Source: Streptomyces olivaceus
Lineage (GTDB): Bacteria > Actinomycetota > Actinomycetes > Streptomycetales > Streptomycetaceae
DNA: 64,000 bases
Direction of reading: 5' to 3'
Assembly: GCF_000721235.1 (NCBI RefSeq)
Contig: NZ_JOFH01000033.1
Coordinates: forward strand, 7,604 to 71,603
Position 1 is the first letter of the stretch. Each line of letters begins with the position of its first letter. Shown piece by piece: positions 58,374 through 64,000 of this stretch. The notes under the pieces were generated by a model, which ran no database searches, was not told where the DNA came from, and saw nothing but the letters and a program-made list of their open reading frames with translations. The position numbers and the translations under genes are program-made.

Positions 58374-59900
58374 TCACTTTCTTCCGCTGCTTCCCGTGCC
58401 CAGCCAGCCGGCCAGCTTGCCGCCGTGGCCGACCGCGCGCAGCCGTGCCTCGGCGGCGTCGCGGACGGGGTCGGTGGCGACGACGAGAAGTTCGTCACCG
58501 CGCCGCAGCCCCGTCGTCGGCAGCGGCACGAAGGACGTCCCGTCGCGCACGACCAGGGTGACGGCGGCACCGGTCGGCAGCCGCAGCTCGCTGACCTCGA
58601 CGCCGTGCATCCTGGAGCCCTCGGGAATCGTCACGGAGAGCAGGTGGCCGCGCAGCCGCTCCAGGGGCGCCGACTCGATGCCGAGGTCGGCGGCCTCCTC
58701 CCCCTTGCCCAGCCGCAGCTTGCGGGCGAGCCACGGCAGGGTCGGGCCCTGGACCAGGGTGTAGACGACGACCAGGACGAAGACGATGTTGAAGAGCCGC
58801 CGGCTGCCCGTGACGCCCTCGACCATCGGGATGGTGGCCAGGACGATGGGCACCGCTCCGCGCAGTCCGGCCCAGGACATCAGGGCCTGCTCCTGCCACG
58901 GCACCCGGAAGGGCGTCAGGGACAGCACGACGCTCAGGGGCCGCGCCACCATGGTGAGCACCAGGCCGATGACCAGGGCGGGCAGGATGTCGTCGCCCAG
59001 TTCGTGCGGGGTCACCAGCAGGCCCAGGAGCACGAACATGCCGATCTGCGCGAGCCAGCCAAGCCCGTCGGCGAACCCGCGGGTGGCGGGCCAGTGCGGC
59101 AGCCGGGCGTTGCCCATGACCATCGAGGCCAGGTACACGGCGAGGAAGCCGCTGCCGTGGGCCATTGCACCGGCCGCGTAGGCCGTGACGGCGATGGACA
59201 GGACGGCGATGGGGTAGAGGCCGGAGGCGGGCAGGGCCACGTGCCGCAGGCCCCAGGAGCCCAGCCAGCCCACCGCGAGCCCGACGGCCGCGCCGATGGC
59301 CAGCTCCAGGGCGATCTCGCCGAGCAGCACGTACCAGTGCTCGATCGGGCCGGCCGTGGAGAAGGCGACCACGAGGATGACCACGGGGGCGTCGTTGAAG
59401 CCGGACTCGGCCTCAAGGGTGCCCGTTATGCGCGTGGGCAGCGGGATCCGGCGCAGTACCGAGAAGACGGCCGCGGCGTCCGTGGAGGACACCACCGCCC
59501 CGATGATCAGTGCCTGCCGCCACTCCAGCCCCGTCAGGTAGTGGGCGCCGGTCGCGGTCACGCCGACGCTGACCGCGACTCCGGCCAGGGCCAGCATGGA
59601 GGCGGCCGGCAGCGCCGGTTTCGCCTCCTTCCACTTCGTGCCGAGACCGCCCTCGGCCAGGATCACGACCAGGGCGGCGTACCCGATGACCTGGACCAGT
59701 TCGGCGTTGTCGAACTTGATGTCGCCGATGCCGTCCTGGCCCATGGCGACGCCGATGGCCAGGTAGACGAGCAGGCTCGGGAGCCCGCTGCGCGAGGAGA
59801 TCCGGACCGCCGCCACGGCGATGAGCAGGACGAGCGAGCAGACGAGCAGGAGCTGGTTGAGGTGGTGGACAGTCAGCGGCCGTTCCCTTCCCTGGCGCAC
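58374..59900 (-). CDS. K+/H+ antiporter (CPA1 NhaP2-like) with C-terminal RCK domain
   Basis: 508 residues. About 12-13 membrane segments (HHLNQLLLVCSLVLLIAVAA, SSTDAAAVFSVLRR, ESGFNDAPVVILVV with the ion-binding acidic residues) precede a TrkA-C/RCK domain (~420-495: LRLPTGAAVTLVVRDG, LRRGDELLVVATD). It probably exports K+ in exchange for H+ under RCK ligand control. The first GTG (59900) is given as start; however, CTG 59876 has GGGAAGGGAACGG just upstream and starts nearer the first helix, so it may be the real start. Confidence 0.85.
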   Translation of the reverse strand: MRQGRERPLTVHHLNQLLLVCSLVLLIAVAAVRISSRSGLPSLLVYLAIGVAMGQDGIGDIKFDNAELVQVIGYAALVVILAEGGLGTKWKEAKPALPAASMLALAGVAVSVGVTATGAHYLTGLEWRQALIIGAVVSSTDAAAVFSVLRRIPLPTRITGTLEAESGFNDAPVVILVVAFSTAGPIEHWYVLLGEIALELAIGAAVGLAVGWLGSWGLRHVALPASGLYPIAVLSIAVTAYAAGAMAHGSGFLAVYLASMVMGNARLPHWPATRGFADGLGWLAQIGMFVLLGLLVTPHELGDDILPALVIGLVLTMVARPLSVVLSLTPFRVPWQEQALMSWAGLRGAVPIVLATIPMVEGVTGSRRLFNIVFVLVVVYTLVQGPTLPWLARKLRLGKGEEAADLGIESAPLERLRGHLLSVTIPEGSRMHGVEVSELRLPTGAAVTLVVRDGTSFVPLPTTGLRRGDELLVVATDPVRDAAEARLRAVGHGGKLAGWLGTGSSGRK

Positions 59901-60251
59901 AGCACGGATCACAGCACGGGCGAACGCGCCCGTACGGCGGGCGGGAGCCTTCCCCACCCGCAGAGGCGGCCTCCGTGACGGAGGCCGCCTCCATGACGCA
60001 AGCGGCCTCCCCATGGCACACGAGCCGCCGTGCTCCGCGGACAACTACTTCGTTACCTTACCTAACTCTTGACGCTTTCTTGACGCCTGTCCTGACAAGA
60101 TCGAACGCTCGTACGTCGCCGTACCCGACTCCGCGTCAAGGGGCAGCCGGGGCTGCGCCTAGAGTTGCTCCAGCGTTCGGCGCTCAGCGCTCCGCCCCGG
60201 TACGAAGCACAGCCCGCCCCTGCCGCTCGTGTTAGGACAGCAAGGACAGCG
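59901..60251. promoter_or_regulatory. Divergent promoter region with a 29-bp palindrome
   Basis: GAGGCGGCCTCCGT-G-ACGGAGGCCGCCTC spans 59963-59991 (14-bp arms). In the antiporter transcript it would lie 63-91 bases before GTG 59900, so it may be an operator or an attenuator. On the other side, TTGACGC occurs twice (60068 and 60079) before the penicillin acylase gene, possible -35 elements. No gene is supported. Confidence 0.5.
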
Positions 60252-63077
60252 ATGCCCCCCAACAACACCGCCTCCACGGGTCAGCAGCCCGGCACGTCCG
60301 GCAGGAAGAAGGGGCGCAAGGGCCGGCTGCTCGTCGTGGTGCTGGTCCTGGCCGTCGTCGGCGGCCTCGTCTTCGGGGGGTACTGGTCGGTCAGTACCGT
60401 CCGCGCCTCCTTCCCGCAGACCAAGGGTTCGATCACGCTGGACGGCCTGTCGGGCCCGGTGGACGTCAAGCGCGACGGATACGGCATCCCGCAGGTCTAC
60501 GCCTCCTCCGAGGAGGACCTGTTCATGGCGCAGGGCTACGTCCAGGCGCAGGACCGGTTCTACGAGATGGACGTGCGGCGCCACATGACCGCCGGGCGCC
60601 TGTCGGAGATGTTCGGCAAGGACCAGGTCGGCAACGACGAGTTCCTGCGCACCCTGGGCTGGCACCGGGTGGCGAAGAAGGAGTACGACGAGAAGCTGTC
60701 GGACTCCGCGAAGAAGTACCTCCAGGCGTACGCCAAGGGCGTCAACGCCTACCTGAAGGGCAAGGACGGCGCGGATCTCTCCCTGGAGTACGCCGCCCTC
60801 GGCTTCACCAACGACTACAAGCCCCAGGAGTGGACGCCGGTCGACTCGGTGGCCTGGCTCAAGGCGATGGCCTGGGACCTGCGCGGCAACATGCAGGACG
60901 AGGTCGACCGCGCCCTGATGACCAGCCGGCTCGGCCCCAAGCAGATCGCCGACTTGTACCCGGCGTACCCGTACGACCGGAACAAGGCGATCGTGCAGGA
61001 GGGCCAGTACGACGAGCTGACCCAGACCTTCGACGGGAGCGGCTCCTCGGACGGCGACTCCGGCACGGGTACGGGATCCGGTACGGGAGCGGGAGCCGGT
61101 ACGGGCACGGGCACGGGATCCGGTACGGGAGCAGGCACGGGTACGGGAGCAGGCACCGGCACCGGGGCGGGAAGTGACCTCGAGGGCCAGCTCGCGGGCC
61201 TCCAGAACGTCCTCGACGACGTCCCCACCGCCGTCGGCGTGAACGGCAACGGCATCGGCTCCAACTCCTGGGTCGTCTCCGGCGAGCACACCATCACCGG
61301 CAAGCCGCTGCTGGCCAACGACCCGCACCTGTCGCCGTCCCTGCCGTCCGTCTGGTACCAGATGGGGCTGCACTGCCGGACCGTCTCCGACAAGTGCCGC
61401 TACGACGTCGCCGGATACACCTTCGCGGGCATGCCCGGCGTGGTCGTCGGCCACAACCAGGAGATCGCCTGGGGCCTGACCAACTCCGGCGCCGACGTCA
61501 CCGACCTCTACCTGGAGAAGATCACCGGCGAGGGCTACCAGTACGACGGCAAGGTGGTCCCCTTCGAGACGCGCGAGGAGACCATCAAGGTCGCCGGCGG
61601 GGACTCCAAGAAGATCGTCGTCCGCGAGACCAACAACGGTCCGCTGCTCTCGGACCGCGACGACGAACTGGTGAAGACCGGCAAGAAGGCCACCGTCGAG
61701 ACCGCCGCCCCCGACCGCGGCGACGGCTACGGCGTCGCGCTGCGCTGGACCGCCCTGGACGCGGGCACCACCATGGACGCCGTCTTCGCGATCGACCGGG
61801 CGCAGAACTGGTCCGAGTTCCGCGAGGCGGCCACGCTGTTCGACGTGCCCTCGCAGAACCTCGTCTACGCCGACAGCGAGCACATCGGCTACACCCTGCC
61901 CGGGAAGCTCCCCGTGCGCGCCGAGGGCCACGACGGCTCGGTGCCGGCCCCGGGCTGGGACCCGAAGTTCCGCTGGACCGGCGAGTACATCGACCAGGAC
62001 GAGCTGCCCCACGAGTACGACCCGGAGCGCGGCTACATCGTGACCGCCAACCAGGCGGTCGTCGACGAGGACAGCTACCCGTACACGCTGACCACCGACT
62101 GGGGTTACGGCACCCGCAGCCAGCGCATCACCTCCCTGATCGAGCAGAAGATCAAGGACGGCGGCAAGATCTCCACCGACGACATGCGGCAGATGCAGCT
62201 GGACAACAGCAGCGAGATGGCCAAGCTGCTCGTGCCCCAGCTGCTGAAGATCGACGTCGCCGACAAGGACGTCCGCGAGGCCCAGAAGCTGCTGGAGGGC
62301 TGGGACTACACCCAGGACGCCGACTCGGCCGCCGCCGCCTACTTCAACGCCGTCTGGCGCAACATCCTCAAGCTCGCCTTCGGCAACAAGCTGCCCAAGG
62401 AGCTGCGGGTCAAGGGCCAGTGCCTGTGGATCGACCCGGTCAACACCACCGGCCCGGCCGACGCGACGAACAAGGTCTACGAGTGCGGCCAGCGCGACGC
62501 CGACCAGGCGCAGCCGGACGGCGGCGACCGCTGGTTCGAGGTGGTCCGCACCCTGCTGGACGACCCGAAGAGCGACTGGTGGAGCACGCCCGAGTACGGC
62601 ACCCGCAAGGGCGCCGACAAGAACCGGGACGACCTGTTCAAGCGCGCCATGGTCGACGCCCGCTGGGAGCTGACCGCCAAGCTCGGCAAGGACATCGACT
62701 CCTGGAACTGGGGCCGGCTGCACCGCCTGTTCCTGAAGAACCAGACCCTGGGCACCGAGGGCCCCGGCTTCCTGAAGTACGCCCTCAACCGCGGCCCGTG
62801 GAAGCTCAGCGGCGGCGAGGCCGCGGTCAACGCCTCCGGCTGGAACGCGGCCGGCGGCTACGGGGTGATCTGGGTGCCGTCCATGCGGATGGTGGTCAAC
62901 CTCGGCGACCTCGACAAGTCCCGGTGGATCAACCTCACCGGCGCCTCCGGACACGCCTACAGCGCCCACTACACCGACCAGACGGACAAGTGGGCCAAGG
63001 GCGAGCTGCTGCCGTGGTCCTTCTCCAAGAAGGCGGTCGACGAGAGCACGAGCGACACGCTGGTGCTCAAGCCGTAG
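60252..63077 (+). CDS. Penicillin acylase family Ntn-hydrolase, membrane-anchored
   Basis: 941 residues. A signal/anchor segment (LLVVVLVLAVVGGLVFGGYW, ~26-45) is followed by an alpha-subunit region (~55-260). A Gly/Thr/Ser-rich spacer (~262-308) leads to the beta subunit, which begins at Ser337-Asn-Ser-Trp, the Ntn nucleophile after autocleavage. MPGVVVGHNQEIAWGLTNSG and ETNNGPLL supply substrate and oxyanion residues. It hydrolyses amides, perhaps acyl-homoserine lactones or beta-lactams. The spacer is unusually repetitive. ATG 60252 with AGGA upstream. Confidence 0.9.
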   Translation: MPPNNTASTGQQPGTSGRKKGRKGRLLVVVLVLAVVGGLVFGGYWSVSTVRASFPQTKGSITLDGLSGPVDVKRDGYGIPQVYASSEEDLFMAQGYVQAQDRFYEMDVRRHMTAGRLSEMFGKDQVGNDEFLRTLGWHRVAKKEYDEKLSDSAKKYLQAYAKGVNAYLKGKDGADLSLEYAALGFTNDYKPQEWTPVDSVAWLKAMAWDLRGNMQDEVDRALMTSRLGPKQIADLYPAYPYDRNKAIVQEGQYDELTQTFDGSGSSDGDSGTGTGSGTGAGAGTGTGTGSGTGAGTGTGAGTGTGAGSDLEGQLAGLQNVLDDVPTAVGVNGNGIGSNSWVVSGEHTITGKPLLANDPHLSPSLPSVWYQMGLHCRTVSDKCRYDVAGYTFAGMPGVVVGHNQEIAWGLTNSGADVTDLYLEKITGEGYQYDGKVVPFETREETIKVAGGDSKKIVVRETNNGPLLSDRDDELVKTGKKATVETAAPDRGDGYGVALRWTALDAGTTMDAVFAIDRAQNWSEFREAATLFDVPSQNLVYADSEHIGYTLPGKLPVRAEGHDGSVPAPGWDPKFRWTGEYIDQDELPHEYDPERGYIVTANQAVVDEDSYPYTLTTDWGYGTRSQRITSLIEQKIKDGGKISTDDMRQMQLDNSSEMAKLLVPQLLKIDVADKDVREAQKLLEGWDYTQDADSAAAAYFNAVWRNILKLAFGNKLPKELRVKGQCLWIDPVNTTGPADATNKVYECGQRDADQAQPDGGDRWFEVVRTLLDDPKSDWWSTPEYGTRKGADKNRDDLFKRAMVDARWELTAKLGKDIDSWNWGRLHRLFLKNQTLGTEGPGFLKYALNRGPWKLSGGEAAVNASGWNAAGGYGVIWVPSMRMVVNLGDLDKSRWINLTGASGHAYSAHYTDQTDKWAKGELLPWSFSKKAVDESTSDTLVLKP
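61061..61172 (+). repeat. GGTACGGG-type tandem repeats inside the acylase spacer
   Basis: Repeats of GGTACGGG(A/C) and GGCACGGG about 12-18 bases apart encode (GT)(GS/GA) units, lengthening the spacer between alpha and beta subunits. All units keep the reading frame. Slippage-prone. Confidence 0.75.
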
Positions 63078-63099
63078 CCGGCACCCGCTGATCCGCGAG

Positions 63100-63131
63100 A
63101 ACGGCCTCCACGCGCGCGTGGAGGCCGTTTT
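63100..63131 (+). terminator. Terminator of the penicillin acylase gene
   Basis: AACGGCCTCCACGCG (63100-63114) and CGCGTGGAGGCCGTT (63115-63129), a perfect 30-bp palindrome followed by TT. It is between convergent genes and probably works in both directions. Confidence 0.85.
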
Positions 63132-63168
63132 CGCGTCGCCCGAGCCGTGCGCCGGCGTCCGTCGTGCG

Positions 63169-63783
63169 TCAGCGGAACCGGCGCACTCCGGCGGGCGTCA
63201 CCACCGCGTCCACCGGCCGGTCGTGCGGCTCGGCCGGCACGTGCGCGACCACCTCACGGCCGTAGAGCAGCACCAGCAGCGCCGGATACGCCTCCGCGCG
63301 CTCCAGACGGGCGAGCACGCGGTCGTAGGAGCCGCCGCCGCGCCCCAGCCGCAGCCCGCGCCCGTCCACCGCGACCCCCGGCAGCAGCACCACGTCCGCC
63401 TCCGTCACCGCCTCCGGCCCCAGCCGCTCGCCGGCGGGCTCGAAGAGCTCCATCCGCCCGCCGTGCCGCACGCGCGCGAGGGAGTCGGTTCCGGCGTATT
63501 CGCCCCAGTCCAGGTCGTTGTCCGCCAGCAGGGCGGGCAGCAGCACCCGCACCCCCCGCTCGCGCAGCGCGTCGAGGAGCGCGAGGGTGCCCGGTTCGGC
63601 GCCCACCGAGACGTAGGCCGCCACGGCGTGCGCCCCCGCGACCTCCGGCATGCCGAGTGCCCGGGCGGCCAGCGCGTCCGCCGCTTCCCGCACGTCAGCG
63701 GCAGTCAGCCGGTTCCTTGCGGCGAGGAGATCCCGTCGCAGGGCGCGCTTGCCGGGGCCGTTCGCAGGGTCGATGTGAGGCAA
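63169..63783 (-). CDS. fthC: 5-formyltetrahydrofolate cyclo-ligase
   Basis: 204 residues. ATP-binding N terminus (KRALRRDLLAARNRL), VLLPALLADNDLDWGEY, and the C-terminal LRLGRGGGSYDRVLARL signature with the GGGxYDR phosphate loop. It converts 5-formyl-THF to 5,10-methenyl-THF in one-carbon metabolism. The start is TTG 63783, with GGGAG 7 bases upstream. The next gene, galU, is divergent. Confidence 0.92.
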   Translation of the reverse strand: MPHIDPANGPGKRALRRDLLAARNRLTAADVREAADALAARALGMPEVAGAHAVAAYVSVGAEPGTLALLDALRERGVRVLLPALLADNDLDWGEYAGTDSLARVRHGGRMELFEPAGERLGPEAVTEADVVLLPGVAVDGRGLRLGRGGGSYDRVLARLERAEAYPALLVLLYGREVVAHVPAEPHDRPVDAVVTPAGVRRFR

Positions 63784-63876
63784 TGGTCACTCCCGTACCG
63801 CTCTATTCTGCTCATATGAGCACCGGGGGTCCGGCGTCACAGATTCTCCCTATAGGCACCGGATATGGTGGCGCGC

Positions 63877-64000
63877 ATGACTCAGTCCCACCCCAGGATC
63901 AGCAAGGCTGTCATTCCCGCGGCCGGGCTCGGTACCCGGTTCCTGCCGGCGACCAAGGCCACTCCGAAGGAGATGCTGCCGGTCGTCGACAAGCCGGCGA
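63877..64000 (+). CDS. galU: UTP-glucose-1-phosphate uridylyltransferase (N-terminal part)
   Basis: The first 41 codons are in the window: [20 protein letters not shown] then [33 protein letters not shown] is the nucleotide-binding motif of GalU. The enzyme makes UDP-glucose for envelope polysaccharides. No Shine-Dalgarno sequence precedes ATG 63877. A TATGGT -10 box (63864-63869) 7 bases before the start suggests a leaderless mRNA. The gene continues beyond the window end. Confidence 0.9.
   Translation, partial: MTQSHPRISKAVIPAAGLGTRFLPATKATPKEMLPVVDKPA

Noticed and set aside
60159-62969. Antisense frame over penicillin acylase
   Set aside because: No domain; the sense frame has the complete acylase.
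1-64000. Biosynthetic gene cluster, because afsR/afsS regulate antibiotics
   Set aside because: No polyketide, peptide-synthetase, terpene or RiPP enzymes; afsR/afsS are pleiotropic regulators. AfsS repeats could look like a RiPP precursor, but no modifying enzyme is nearby and the family is known.

Overview
The window is a chromosomal segment of a Streptomyces species. It is very GC-rich with the usual actinomycete codon bias. It carries genus markers: an afsR/afsS pair, a fused CofG/CofH F420 synthase (fbiC), a hrdD-type sigma factor behind a sigma-R-type promoter, an XRE-DUF5753/DUF397 pair, and DUF6227, GPP34, AfsR-type NB-ARC and WYL proteins. The order afsS-afsR-fbiC matches what I know of the Streptomyces coelicolor core chromosome. 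No integrated phage, insertion sequence, CRISPR array or antibiotic cluster is visible. The window is mostly housekeeping and regulatory genes with small islands of accessory or decayed sequence.

Left part (1-31 kb): a DUF559-type protein sits beside the fused remains of two divergent genes (a DUF5753 regulator and a SpoIIAB-like kinase), then afsS and afsR. An F420-linked group follows: a Ddn-like F420H2-dependent reductase, an EEP nuclease whose 3' end is unclear, a PHP metallohydrolase and fbiC. Next come envelope genes: a serine hydrolase, a degenerate ADP-ribosylglycohydrolase convergent with a sodium:solute symporter, a polytopic membrane protein, and a large D-Ala-D-Ala carboxypeptidase. 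After these are GPP34, the XRE/DUF397 pair, a glutathione peroxidase, an ArsR-like/MFS divergent pair and a SpoIIE phosphatase. A response regulator/histidine kinase pair stands upstream of a second S11 carboxypeptidase.

Middle (31-50 kb): a higBA-type toxin-antitoxin module with an apparently leaderless promoter lies at the 3' side of a tRNA-Arg(CCT) gene. It is followed by a tandem IclR regulator, an M6 metalloprotease, a TetR/DHA2 efflux pair and a MarR/extradiol dioxygenase divergent pair. Then come a Pat-like acetyltransferase, hrdD, a TetR and a WYL regulator. The fructose operon fruR-fruK-fruA follows, with a promoter/operator that can be read directly.

Right part (50-64 kb): DUF6227, a P1 peptidase, LtrA, MscL, a SAF-domain protein, MTA phosphorylase, and an FmdB zinc ribbon behind a near-perfect CIRCE element. 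After these are an MFS transporter, a K+/H+ antiporter, a penicillin acylase with an unusual Gly/Thr spacer, 5-formyl-THF cyclo-ligase and the start of galU.

Many intergenic spaces hold clear inverted repeats (operators and terminators) or short tandem repeats. I did not find a single large new system. The most unusual items are the CIRCE-controlled fmdB, the higBA module at the tRNA, the ADP-ribosylglycohydrolase without metal ligands behind a 19-bp palindrome, and the deletion that fused two divergent regulatory genes.
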